From NCBI GenBank assembly GCA_006226375.1, contig SBHC01000022.1:1-62184 (forward strand): 62,184 nt of DNA, written 5' to 3'. A program made the position numbers and the translations under genes. Positions 18,676 to 27,296 of this stretch are shown one piece after another. The DNA comes from Deltaproteobacteria bacterium. GTDB lineage: Bacteria; Myxococcota_C; UBA6777. Each line of letters starts with the position of its first letter. Within the stretch, counting starts at the first letter, position 1. The notes below the pieces were generated by a model. That model saw only the letters and a program-made list of their open reading frames with translations, searched no databases and had not been told where the DNA came from.

Positions 18676-20403
18676 ATGAGATTCTCCCCTACACTTCGAC
18701 TGTACTTCGGGTCACTGCTGCTTGTGTTGGCGTCCTTCCTTTGGAACGCAACCCAACTGGAAGCAGCCAAGCCTCAACCTCAGACCGCCAAGCAACAAAC
18801 GACAGACTCCTCCCAAGGATGCCTGAACGGTTGTCCCAAAGGTCAATTTTGCTTCCACAACGCGCGATGTCTCCCCCACTTCAAGATGTGCTTGTATGAC
18901 GAGCACTGTGCGAAGGGGAACACATGCGTCGATGTAGGAAACCAGCACAACTACTGTCTGCCACGCTGCAGCCCCAAGCGCTCCCATGAAAGCAAAGCCC
19001 AAGGAAAAGCCGAATGCTGGGGGGGATTTGGGCGATGTTTCCAAGTCTCCGACGAAGATCCCAACGATGGAGCTTGCTACCCGCCAGCTTACAGCAGCCA
19101 GACGTTGGGGAAGGCCTGCGGAAAAGAAGGGGCCTTTGACAAAGCGTCGTATCACTTCTGCACCAAAGACACCATTTGTTACGGACAAAGAGGAAAGCAA
19201 ACCTGCCGGATCAAATGTGACCCTCGAAAGAGCGCAACACCGAACAAGGTGAGCCCCAACCCACAATGCGACAACGGCAAAAGCAACTGTGTCCCCTTGG
19301 GAGACAACGATGGAGTTTGCTTCCGCGTCCTCCTCGCCAAGGGTGCTGTCAAGCCGATGAACCCCGAGCAGAAAGCAGCCCAACCCGACGGGCTCGTAGC
19401 CAACGTTGTGGGATGGGTCAAAGCGGAGTTCAAATCCCAATTTTTGGATTCAGAGTCGGGGATCTTCTGGCTCTACATCCTCGCTCATGTTCTCTTTGGA
19501 GCGCTCTATTTTCTTCTCTATCACAACCCAGGTGGCCGCTTCTCGATCCGCCAGGCTCTCGCCGCCGTGTTTCCGGCAAAGATCTACAAATCCCGCCAGT
19601 TTTTCAACGACGGCGTGATCACAATTCTCAACCAATCGTATCCCATTGCTTTGTTCCTCAGCCTGGAGGTGTACTCCAACACTGTTGGCGTGTTTGTGAA
19701 GCATGCCATGTTCAGCACACTCGGTCCTCCCGGCTTTATGATCACTGGGACCTGGGCAGCCATAGGATTTACCATTGTGATGCTGTTGATGAGTGACTTG
19801 GGAGCCTTTGTTGCCCACTGGTGCCAGCATCGTATCGCGTTTTTGTGGGAGTTTCACAAGGTACATCACTCTGCAACCACTCTCAGCCCTCTCACTAACA
19901 ACCGCAGTCACCCCATCGACTTGTTGTTGATAGGAAACGTCACAGGCTTACTCATTGGGATCGCCGTGGGAGTTGCAGGCTACCTCTCCAAGTCCACCCT
20001 CGATGACACCACCATCACATGGATCAACGCAACAATTGTGGCCGCTCCCCTCATCCTGGAAAACTTCCAGCACTCCCACATTCCCATCTCCTTTGGCTGG
20101 CTGAATAACGTCATCATGAGTCCGGTGATGCACCAGATCCATCACAGCAAGGCTCCTGAACACCTCGACAAAAACCTCGCCCAGATTTTCTCCTTCTGGG
20201 ATCGAATGGCCGGCACGATGGCTCTTCCCAAAAAAGGCGAGAAGCTGGAATTTGGAATCGACGACGACAAAAACGACGACTACGAGAAGCTTTGGGTGAT
20301 CTACTTCATCCCCTTTGTCCGAGCGTTCCAGTTGCTTTACGGAGGACTCACCAAACGCTTCCGCAAGCAACACCCGCCTCCCTCTTCTCCGCAAGAGCCT
20401 TAA
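18676..20403 (+). CDS. Sterol desaturase / fatty acid hydroxylase family protein with Cys-rich N-terminal domain
   Basis: A 575-residue fusion. Residues 1-32 look like a signal peptide. Residues 45-220 are an extracytoplasmic Cys-rich domain with about 18 Cys, including the units CPKGQFCFHNARC and CAKGNTCVDVG. From about 265 a multi-helix membrane domain of the fatty acid hydroxylase superfamily (PF04116) begins. Its histidine clusters are HWCQHR (from 381), HKVHHS, HSHIP and HQIHHS (from 486). These ligate a di-iron centre that hydroxylates or desaturates lipids or sterols. Fusion of this enzyme to a disulfide-rich domain is unusual. Frame and spacing are continuous, so it is not a sequencing artefact on its face. 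Confidence 0.85.
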   Translation: MRFSPTLRLYFGSLLLVLASFLWNATQLEAAKPQPQTAKQQTTDSSQGCLNGCPKGQFCFHNARCLPHFKMCLYDEHCAKGNTCVDVGNQHNYCLPRCSPKRSHESKAQGKAECWGGFGRCFQVSDEDPNDGACYPPAYSSQTLGKACGKEGAFDKASYHFCTKDTICYGQRGKQTCRIKCDPRKSATPNKVSPNPQCDNGKSNCVPLGDNDGVCFRVLLAKGAVKPMNPEQKAAQPDGLVANVVGWVKAEFKSQFLDSESGIFWLYILAHVLFGALYFLLYHNPGGRFSIRQALAAVFPAKIYKSRQFFNDGVITILNQSYPIALFLSLEVYSNTVGVFVKHAMFSTLGPPGFMITGTWAAIGFTIVMLLMSDLGAFVAHWCQHRIAFLWEFHKVHHSATTLSPLTNNRSHPIDLLLIGNVTGLLIGIAVGVAGYLSKSTLDDTTITWINATIVAAPLILENFQHSHIPISFGWLNNVIMSPVMHQIHHSKAPEHLDKNLAQIFSFWDRMAGTMALPKKGEKLEFGIDDDKNDDYEKLWVIYFIPFVRAFQLLYGGLTKRFRKQHPPPSSPQEP

Positions 20404-20558
20404 GGGACGCGGAACCCAAAGATCCGACCCATCATATCCGAAAGAAACAAGCGGCAAAAAACCACCCAAAAAAGAATGCACCCTTTCTGTATGTGCCACC
20501 TCTATACCCAAGGTTGTCTGGAGAAGAATGTCTACACTTGAGCAAGAGGAACACAGCT

Positions 20559-20777
20559 ATGAAACAGGGATTTTTTGCAAAGAACGAAGGAATGGTTGAC
20601 CGTGTGATTCGAGTTGGGCTGGGCGCCACCTTGATTGGACTCGTCTTCCTCGGCCCGAAAACCATGTGGGGCTGGATTGGCGTGGTGCCCTTGGTGACAG
20701 GACTCTTGGGCACCTGTCCCATTTACAGCTTGTTGGGCATCAGCAGCTGCAGCACCAAGAAACGTATCTCCGAATAA
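20559..20777 (+). CDS. Small membrane protein, DUF2892 / YgaP-like transmembrane domain
   Basis: A 72-residue protein with two hydrophobic segments and the family signature GTCPIYSLLGISSC, matching the DUF2892 inner-membrane domain also found at the end of YgaP rhodanese. N-terminal NEGMVDRVIRVGLG is also typical of the family. The ATG at 20559 has AGAGGA 8 bases upstream, which decides it over longer frames. Function is unknown. It sits between the sterol-desaturase-like gene and a DUF202 gene, all on one strand. Confidence 0.85.
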   Translation: MKQGFFAKNEGMVDRVIRVGLGATLIGLVFLGPKTMWGWIGVVPLVTGLLGTCPIYSLLGISSCSTKKRISE

Positions 20778-20895
20778 CACTTCATGGTAGGATGCCCGAG
20801 CGACCGTCTTTCAAAACGACAATAGCTTGGAACAAGAAATAGCTTAGAGATAGGAGAAGAGAGAACCTATCTGTTCGATGAACCCGAGGAAGCCC

Positions 20896-21231
20896 ATGCA
20901 AAATAAGATTTATGACCAATTTCAAGGACCGCTCATTCTCCGAGACCAACTGGCCATGGACCGAACGATCTTGGCGAACGAGCGAACGTTTCTTGCGTAT
21001 GTCCGAACCGCTCTTTCCATCGTTGTTGTGGGGGCCTCGTTCATCAAGTTTCTCGCCATTCCTCTGCTACAATTTGTAGGTTGGCTTCTCATTCCCGTTG
21101 GTCTGGGAATGTTTGTCCTGGGCTTTTCTCGTTACATCAAAACCCGACGATTCCTCCACAAGTTTCTGGTGCGCGCCTACAACGAATCAGACACAGACCA
21201 AGAACCCAAGCAGTCCAAAAAGACAGAGTGA
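20896..21231 (+). CDS. DUF202 family membrane protein
   Basis: A 111-residue protein with the signature LAMDRTILANERTFLAYVRTAL, diagnostic of DUF202 / YidH-type small membrane proteins, followed by two membrane helices and a charged tail. The ATG at 20896 is preferred because GAGGA precedes it at 5 bases; an in-frame ATG at 20878 lacks a good site. Its stop abuts, with no spacer, the stop codon of the convergent kelch-like gene. Function of the family is unknown. Confidence 0.87.
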   Translation: MQNKIYDQFQGPLILRDQLAMDRTILANERTFLAYVRTALSIVVVGASFIKFLAIPLLQFVGWLLIPVGLGMFVLGFSRYIKTRRFLHKFLVRAYNESDTDQEPKQSKKTE

Positions 21232-22722
21232 TTACTCAACGTGGGTTTGGAGTCGCCAGAAGTCTCGGAGAAACGTAGGACTACGACCAAACCCCAAGAA
21301 GCCAGCACCTGAAGAAGGATCGCTATCACCTGCTGTGGAGGTTCGAGCCTCAGGACTCTCCCCAGGAACACTCTCCCAAGTAGGTTTCGACGCATCAAGA
21401 CACACCACATTGAGATCGACGGGAGCGAACCGACCGTCAGAGCCTCCCCACAAGAACACACGATTGGCTGGAGCGTCCACAAGCATCACTCCATTTCGAC
21501 GACCTGGATAGCTTCCACCAATGGCTAGTTTCTTCCAAACAAGCTTTTCACCCAACGAGAGACTCCACAGATCACCCGGAAAACGTTCGAGGCCTGGACG
21601 TTGTGTATCACCGCTTGCAATCAGAAAGCGCTTCTTTGCCGGATCCATCGCAAACAATGAGCCGTAACGTTGCCCAGGGTGGTTGGAAAGTTCGTGTTTT
21701 TCCCAGACAGCCTTCCCTCCTTGCGTCCTCATCGTATACACAGCCGTTGGGGATTCACCGAACTGAAACTCAATCCCACCAAACAAGACAAAGCGCTTGT
21801 GATGCACATCGTAGCCAAACGAACTCAACACGAGGTTTGAGCTTGGAGCCTGCCCAGAATAAGGCAGCTTGCTCCAAGTGACGTTCCCACCCACCAAAAC
21901 AAAGCGATACATAGCAGCGTCCACGGACGTTGCATCCGCGCTCATTCCCTGAAAGACAACACCCTTGATGGTTTGCGTGTCAGAGTCATACCGGTCGATC
22001 GCCATCCGATGAGCACCGTACGCGAGAGGAAGTGTTCCGCTAGCCTTGGCCAACGTCCAGGTTTTGGTGTTGCGCTGGAACATCCACATATCATTGGAGC
22101 CTTGACCATTGGGAAGATAGCCCCCAAACACCAAGATCGTCTCTCCAGCCAAAGCAACAGCCGGATTGGCACGAGCTTTGGGCGCGTTGGTTTCTGGCAA
22201 GGCAATCTTCTCAAAGCGTGGCTTAAACCCAGCCAACTTGACCAACAGATGAGCTGCTTGTTGCTTTTGATCGGTAACAACCACCTGCAACGATACAGCT
22301 GACGATTTCTCTTCGTACGGGAGCGTTACATGCAGCTGCCTCTCTTTCAAGCTCACACGTCCGTCCTTGAGGCCGAGAACTTCGTAAGAATAGGGAGGAA
22401 GACCACCACTCACTTGAGGCAAGGAAAGAACGTAAGGACGTCCTTGGTCCAAGGCTTTCTCGTACGTTGATAGCTTCCACTGCAATGGCTGGGTGACAGA
22501 CAAAGTAGACTCCTTCGGTTCTTGTTCTCCCGAGGACGCCTCCTGGACAACACCACCATCCTGGAGAACCACTTCTGTCGAAGAACCTTCGGAGCTTGGA
22601 GCGTTGCCACAACCCGGAAGAACGACAATCACCCATCCGGCAAAACTAACGCTGACAACGACCATAAAAAACATGGAAGACTGGGCGCACCAAGGCACTC
22701 CTGCACGTATGTACGACTTCAT
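21232..22722 (-). CDS. Kelch-like beta-propeller lipoprotein
   Basis: A 496-residue predicted lipoprotein with a long hydrophobic N-terminus ending in lipobox VVLPGCGN. A short Ser/Glu linker (to about 75) and an Ig-like domain (about 80-175, with GGLPPYSYEV) follow. The kelch / galactose-oxidase-central-type repeats come next: ILVFGGYLPNGQGSNDMW, FVLFGGIEF, VFLWGGSDGRF, each with the paired Gly and a distal Trp. ATG at 22722 is chosen over a longer frame because GAGGA precedes it. No oxidase Cu ligands can be assigned. It probably acts in binding at the cell surface. Confidence 0.8.
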   Translation of the reverse strand: MKSYIRAGVPWCAQSSMFFMVVVSVSFAGWVIVVLPGCGNAPSSEGSSTEVVLQDGGVVQEASSGEQEPKESTLSVTQPLQWKLSTYEKALDQGRPYVLSLPQVSGGLPPYSYEVLGLKDGRVSLKERQLHVTLPYEEKSSAVSLQVVVTDQKQQAAHLLVKLAGFKPRFEKIALPETNAPKARANPAVALAGETILVFGGYLPNGQGSNDMWMFQRNTKTWTLAKASGTLPLAYGAHRMAIDRYDSDTQTIKGVVFQGMSADATSVDAAMYRFVLVGGNVTWSKLPYSGQAPSSNLVLSSFGYDVHHKRFVLFGGIEFQFGESPTAVYTMRTQGGKAVWEKHELSNHPGQRYGSLFAMDPAKKRFLIASGDTQRPGLERFPGDLWSLSLGEKLVWKKLAIGGSYPGRRNGVMLVDAPANRVFLWGGSDGRFAPVDLNVVCLDASKPTWESVPGESPEARTSTAGDSDPSSGAGFLGFGRSPTFLRDFWRLQTHVE

Positions 22723-22916
22723 AAACAATCCTCGTCGAATGTTACAAAGATGGATAGCGACATCGGGGGCAACAAAGTATGCCCATACTCCGTTTCCCGA
22801 ACTCTCCGTTTCAAAATTTATCACCGATGATTAACGCGTTTGTTCTTAATGTCTGCTCGCGTTCCAACATTTATCGGAAAGAAAAAATAAGACGTTCGCC
22901 CATGCGATGAAGAATG

Positions 22917-23891
22917 TTAAGAAAGAGAAGATGATGAAGCTTCAGAATTGCGACAAGCACCGGGCGTGGTCTGAAACGTTCGCTTGAAGGCGTTGTGAAA
23001 ACCAACAGTGCTCGCAAATCCAACACGATGGGCCACCTCTTTGATCGAAGCGTTGTCCATGAGCATCTGTCGAGCTTGTAGCATTCGAACCTGATTCAGG
23101 TAGGACATGGGACTCATGCCCATCGCATCTTTGAATTGGGTAGCCAACAAGGTCCGTGACAGACCAGCTTCTTTGGCCAGCTGCGCCAAGGTCCAAGGTT
23201 GCCCAAACGCAGAATGAATCAACCACAACGCCTTGGAGAGCCGGGGTTCTTGCAGCGCCGCAGCCCAACCCACTTCAGAGCTTGGAGCATGTTCCACATG
23301 GTAACGAAAGGCCAACAGAAACACCATCTCCGCCATCTTCGTCGCCAAAAACGACCCTCCAGGAACAGAGGAACCAGCTTCATGGGACAACCCCTCCAAC
23401 AGCATCGGCAGCCAAGGATGATGACTTAACTCACGTTGGGTCAGATGCAACCAGGAAGGCAGAGAAGACCAACCTGGAATTCCAAACGTTTGCTCCACAA
23501 AGAACACCCCACAGTACAAGCCTGTGTGCTCTCCCTCAGCACCGATGGTAAGTTGGTAAGTCCCCGGGACTTGGGCAGCACCAGCGATAACCTCATCAAG
23601 AGAGACGGCATCCCGGCTTGAACCATCTCCCAATCGGTGACCACATCCACCCGGTAGAACCACCAAATCACCCGTATCCAGGCGAAGAGACTCTTCCCCC
23701 ATCGTGAGTACAATCGGACCCTTCCGAACGTAGTGAAAAATAGGATGCTCGGAGCCTGAACCTTCCACAGCCCAAGCTCCATAAAAGTCTCCCTGGCAAC
23801 AAAACACGGCCTGAAACTTAAGACTTTTCATGAGCAAGCCCAAGACATCAAACGTTGCAGGAGAAACCCACTCATTCATACCCAACGACAT
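22917..23891 (-). CDS. AraC-family transcriptional regulator (cupin_6 type)
   Basis: A 324-residue regulator. The N-terminal half is a cupin-like sensor (GDLVVLPGGCGHRLGD) of the AraC_binding / cupin_6 type. The C-terminal part (about 220-318) holds two helix-turn-helix motifs: TLAQLAKEAGLSRTLLATQF and IKEVAHRVGFASTVGFHNAFKR. That is the classical AraC DNA-binding domain, ending with TPGACR. GGAGG precedes the ATG at 7 bases. The gene is divergent from the lipid-binding-like gene at 24027, a usual arrangement for a local regulator. The cupin_6 subfamily often controls efflux or redox genes, but the target is not known here. Confidence 0.93.
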   Translation of the reverse strand: MSLGMNEWVSPATFDVLGLLMKSLKFQAVFCCQGDFYGAWAVEGSGSEHPIFHYVRKGPIVLTMGEESLRLDTGDLVVLPGGCGHRLGDGSSRDAVSLDEVIAGAAQVPGTYQLTIGAEGEHTGLYCGVFFVEQTFGIPGWSSLPSWLHLTQRELSHHPWLPMLLEGLSHEAGSSVPGGSFLATKMAEMVFLLAFRYHVEHAPSSEVGWAAALQEPRLSKALWLIHSAFGQPWTLAQLAKEAGLSRTLLATQFKDAMGMSPMSYLNQVRMLQARQMLMDNASIKEVAHRVGFASTVGFHNAFKRTFQTTPGACRNSEASSSSLS

Positions 23892-24026
23892 AACCCAACC
23901 TCCAAGACTTGAACGATTGGTTAATAGAAGTGGACTATTCTTAATGGATCGTCAAGAGATTGGATCGTATACTCAAGGAAAGTTCAGAACCCGCTCCTTT
24001 TCAAACTCACATGGAGTTGTTGTGTC

Positions 24027-24872
24027 ATGGAAGCTCAAGCCCAAACCCGCCCACGAGCATTGCGATGGCTCGGAAGACTCTTGTTTGCCCTTGTGTTGCT
24101 CTTTGTGCTCGGATTGTACCTGGTCTTCGGGACCTCGGTGTTTTTGGCTGACATCCGCCCAAGCCAAGCCAAACCATCACCTTTGGCGCAGCAGTGGTAC
24201 AAGAAGGCTCTGAAGGCTCACGGCGGTCTCCAACATTGGAAGCAGCGGAAATCTGTTCAATACCACCTGACGGCGCGCTTCAAGAATGCAGTAATCCGCA
24301 AGCTGCTAGGCCCCTTTGCCGACACCCAAGTGGCGCTCCATTGGACCTACACTTCAGGTCGCTCCTGGCCCCAAACCCTTAAGGCCAAATACAAGAACGG
24401 AGCACAAGAAGAGTACCGCATACAAGAGAAGACAATCACCCAAATTGTGAAGGGCAAAAAGAATACATCAGCCCCGCGACTCCGCTTCTTTGCACGCTCC
24501 ATTCGTCACTTGCTGGACTTTGTGTTTGCCATGGGAAGCGCAGACATACTCTGGTATGCAGGAAAAGCGCAATGGAAGGGAAAAACCTACGTTCGATTGT
24601 ACATGACGTGGAAGAACCCCAAGGCCAACCACGACGTCGATCAGTACATCCTTTGGATCAACAAACAAACCCATCTTGTGGAACGTTTTGACTGCACTGG
24701 ACGTCACATTCTTCCGGTCCTGGGTTCTCCCTTCCTCAAAGCACGCGTTGAGTACACAGGTTACCGCAAGCTCCACGGAGTCCCTGTTCCTACCAAAATT
24801 CAAGTGTTTCGAGCAGGAAGCGGTCGACAATTTGTTCATGGCTATACCATCCACGGGATGAAGCCACTTTAG
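24027..24872 (+). CDS. Membrane-anchored lipid-binding-like protein of unknown function
   Basis: A 281-residue protein with one N-terminal membrane helix (about 15-38) and a periplasmic domain. The domain starts with A..AHGGLQHWKQRKSVQYHLTARF, a pattern seen in LolA/LppX-like and DUF6503-like beta-sandwich proteins that carry lipids (weak resemblance; not confirmed). Further strands with alternating hydrophobic residues and a final GYRKLHGVPVPTKIQVFR support the same half-barrel fold. Divergent from the AraC regulator; the HAD phosphatase follows after 84 bases on the same strand. No catalytic motif is seen. Confidence 0.6.
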   Translation: MEAQAQTRPRALRWLGRLLFALVLLFVLGLYLVFGTSVFLADIRPSQAKPSPLAQQWYKKALKAHGGLQHWKQRKSVQYHLTARFKNAVIRKLLGPFADTQVALHWTYTSGRSWPQTLKAKYKNGAQEEYRIQEKTITQIVKGKKNTSAPRLRFFARSIRHLLDFVFAMGSADILWYAGKAQWKGKTYVRLYMTWKNPKANHDVDQYILWINKQTHLVERFDCTGRHILPVLGSPFLKARVEYTGYRKLHGVPVPTKIQVFRAGSGRQFVHGYTIHGMKPL

Positions 24873-24956
24873 CCTTGCTGACTCCTTCGTTCCTGGCGTA
24901 TCCTTGTGTCCAGAGCCAAACCGGACAAGCCCGAGAGTGATACGATAGGAGCGTAC

Positions 24957-25658
24957 ATGGAGCACGAGCCACTGCAGCATGAAAACCCAACCAAACAGAT
25001 TCGCGCGATTCTCTTTGATTTTGATGGGACCTTGATCAACAGCGTCGATATCTTAATGGCATTTTTGCTACGCTGGGGAGGCTTGTATGGCGGAACCGTC
25101 ACTCGCGATGATTTCCTCAAAGTCAACGGCATGAGCATTGTGGAGGCGCTGCAAACCTTAGTCCGACAGGGCAAGATCAAGAGGCGAGCCCTGCTCCGTA
25201 TGTTGTTCGAGTATCCATCGTTAAAGAAAGAGTTGAGGGAACAAACCCAGCTGTATCCTCATGCACAAGAATGCATCCACCTTTGGCAGAATCAGCTGCC
25301 CCTGGCGATTGTGACAAGTGGACCACGCAAGCATGTCCACCACTTTCTTCAGCACTTTGACTTGCTGCAACACTTTGCGTGCATCGTGAGCCGCAACGAT
25401 GTGAAGAACAAAAAGCCCGAACCGGAGCCGTTTTTGAAAGCTTCCAAGGCACTTGGAATCGAGCCCAGTTCATGCCTCGTGCTTGAAGACTCACCCAACG
25501 GCGCGCAGGCTGGCCTTCGAGCCGGAATGGTTGTAGGTGTCGTCTTGCATACCACCCCCAAAGAGTCCTTTTTGGGTAACGCAGCCCCCCATTTTTTCCT
25601 CAACGACCTCTCTGAATTGCACCCCACTCATCTGAGAAGTCAGGGACTCACGCTGTAA
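24957..25658 (+). CDS. HAD-superfamily phosphatase
   Basis: A 233-residue hydrolase of the beta-phosphoglucomutase / phosphoglycolate phosphatase type (HAD subfamily IA). Motif I is FDFDGTL (nucleophile Asp21, acid/base Asp23), motif II is VTSGP, motif III Lys is in KNKKPEPEPF, and motif IV is LEDSPNG. An alpha-helical cap lies between motifs I and II. ATG at 24957 has TAGGAG 5 bases upstream; a GTG at 24906 would add 17 residues. It ends convergent with the SDR-PKS operon, 43 bp away. By analogy with butenolide pathways that use a phosphatase it could serve that operon, but this is inference only. Confidence 0.88.
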   Translation: MEHEPLQHENPTKQIRAILFDFDGTLINSVDILMAFLLRWGGLYGGTVTRDDFLKVNGMSIVEALQTLVRQGKIKRRALLRMLFEYPSLKKELREQTQLYPHAQECIHLWQNQLPLAIVTSGPRKHVHHFLQHFDLLQHFACIVSRNDVKNKKPEPEPFLKASKALGIEPSSCLVLEDSPNGAQAGLRAGMVVGVVLHTTPKESFLGNAAPHFFLNDLSELHPTHLRSQGLTL

Positions 25659-25701
25659 AGAAGAAAGAGACAGCTTCCCTGCTCTTCAACGTTTGAATAT
25701 C

Positions 25702-26694
25702 TCAGTCAGAAACGTCCAAGGACAGCGCTTTCAACTCCTGCTTGAATGAACGAAACTTAAAATCAGGAAACAGTCCAACAAGCTTTTGTGTAGACAACCA
25801 TTGGTCGTGAGCAAGAAAGCCCAGGCGAATGCTCGTCATGCTACGCTTTGTTGTTTCAGGATCTGTTCCTGTAAGAAACTCCAAAGACTTGAGGGTAGCA
25901 TAAAGCACAGGAAATAAGCTGGCGACAAAGCGAGGAGTTGGACAAGATAGCTTCTCGGCAAGAGCCGAAACTAACTCCTTAAGAAGAACCGGAGAGCTAT
26001 CCGCCAGGTGATACACAGGATGGTCGTCGTTGGGAAGAGAGACCTCGCAAAGCCGTACGAGCAAAGAGGCAAGGTCCTCCACATGGATCAACGAAAAAAC
26101 GGCCTTTCCCGAGCAAGGCAACCATGTCCGCTGTGTTGTAGCTCGTGCCAACCGAGGAAGAAAGTGCTGATCGCCAGGACCATAAAGGAAGCGCGGCCGC
26201 GCGATCACGACTTGAAAGTCACCTTGACGATGATACTCCAAGAGTATCCGCTCTGCTTCAGCTTTGGACCGGGACAACGCTGTATCGGGCTTCACAGGAT
26301 CGTGTTCGTCGACCTCTCTGATGGAGCCATGCCCATACACACCTGCCGAGCTAAGATAAATGACTCGCTTAACTCCTTGTCGGACAGCAGCCTGACACAA
26401 CGCTCGGGTACCTTCTACGTTGGTTGCAACAAACCCAGTCTGGTCGGAGTCGATATGCTTGGAGGCCAAATGAATGACGGCATGCGCTCCCTTCAAGCAT
26501 TCATCCAAGGCCCCCTCTTCTTCCAAAGAGCCCACCACCACAGAGTCATCCATCGTGATGCTATCTCTATGGTGGGCTCGAACAAGACAACGATACGGCT
26601 GCGACTTCTCCTGCAACAAGCGACAAACATGCTGACCGACGAAGCCAGTTCCCCCAGTCACGCATACCAACGGAGACTTTGAATGGTTCGTCAT
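25702..26694 (-). CDS. NAD(P)-dependent extended SDR / epimerase-like protein lacking catalytic Tyr
   Basis: A 330-residue extended short-chain dehydrogenase. The Rossmann start TGGTGFVG binds NAD(P). HLASKH, NVEGTRAL and the strand VIYLSSAGVYG follow, as in the NAD-dependent epimerase/dehydratase family. The usual YxxxK active site reads L-S-R-S-K: Leu140 stands where Tyr is expected and Lys144 is kept (codon TTG, read directly). The enzyme may therefore be a catalytically altered reductase. It is the last gene of the megasynthase operon; its ATG overlaps the stop of the acyltransferase gene by 4 bases, implying translational coupling. Confidence 0.87.
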   Translation of the reverse strand: MTNHSKSPLVCVTGGTGFVGQHVCRLLQEKSQPYRCLVRAHHRDSITMDDSVVVGSLEEEGALDECLKGAHAVIHLASKHIDSDQTGFVATNVEGTRALCQAAVRQGVKRVIYLSSAGVYGHGSIREVDEHDPVKPDTALSRSKAEAERILLEYHRQGDFQVVIARPRFLYGPGDQHFLPRLARATTQRTWLPCSGKAVFSLIHVEDLASLLVRLCEVSLPNDDHPVYHLADSSPVLLKELVSALAEKLSCPTPRFVASLFPVLYATLKSLEFLTGTDPETTKRSMTSIRLGFLAHDQWLSTQKLVGLFPDFKFRSFKQELKALSLDVSD

Positions 26695-27296
26695 ACGGAT
26701 GAAGCACCTTTGCTATGGGGTTTGTGAATGGAGTCAGCCAGCGATTGAATCTTGCTCCGAAAGTCTTGGGTCAAGCTCTCTGGATCGAGGCTGGCATCTG
26801 GAAGATAAGGTTGGCCAAAGACGATTTGAATGGGTCCTTCCTGTCCTTGGGTTGTACCGTAAATGTAAGCGGGAATCACAGGAACATGGTTCGCCAAAGC
26901 GACCTCCGCAGCCCATGTCTTAAAGGGACCCATCGCTTCTTTGTTTCGCTTCATCTCTGGGTAGATTAAGAGAGGCTTGTTCTCCTGCAACAAACGTTGA
27001 CAGTCCTCCACATAGGTTTTTCGATGTTCTACTTTGATGATTTGCAACAACCACATAAGAACACGCCAGTACCACCGGGCAAAATACTTGGGCCTTGCCC
27101 CACAAATGGTAAACGACTGGGGAACAGCTCGAATCAAATAAATCGAGTCCAAAAAGGCCGCGTGATTGGCGAGTAGGATAAAGGGAGACGATAGCTCCTC
27201 CCAAACCTCTGGGTGATGAACAAGGAGCTGTTTCCGAAATGACAACCACCTCGCATAAGGATGCACAATCAAGAAACGAAGCAACTTGCGAATCAT
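26691..27296 (-). CDS. PlsC-like acyltransferase
   Basis: A 201-residue membrane-associated acyltransferase of the 1-acylglycerol-3-phosphate acyltransferase (PlsC) family. Block I is NHAAFLD (His and Asp are the catalytic pair). Block III is IYPEMKRN, replacing the usual FPEGTRS, followed by GPFKTWAAEVA. Block IV is PVIPAYIYG. Length is short but complete. The start overlaps the stop of the amidohydrolase gene by 4 bases (ATGA), and the end overlaps the next SDR gene in the same way. The altered block III suggests an acceptor other than lysophosphatidate, possibly a product of the megasynthase (inference). Confidence 0.85.
   Translation of the reverse strand: MIRKLLRFLIVHPYARWLSFRKQLLVHHPEVWEELSSPFILLANHAAFLDSIYLIRAVPQSFTICGARPKYFARWYWRVLMWLLQIIKVEHRKTYVEDCQRLLQENKPLLIYPEMKRNKEAMGPFKTWAAEVALANHVPVIPAYIYGTTQGQEGPIQIVFGQPYLPDASLDPESLTQDFRSKIQSLADSIHKPHSKGASSV

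Noticed and set aside
18494-18679. Short plus-strand frame before the sterol-desaturase-like gene
   Set aside because: It lacks a ribosome site and any plausible product. The region is the shared upstream region of two divergent genes.
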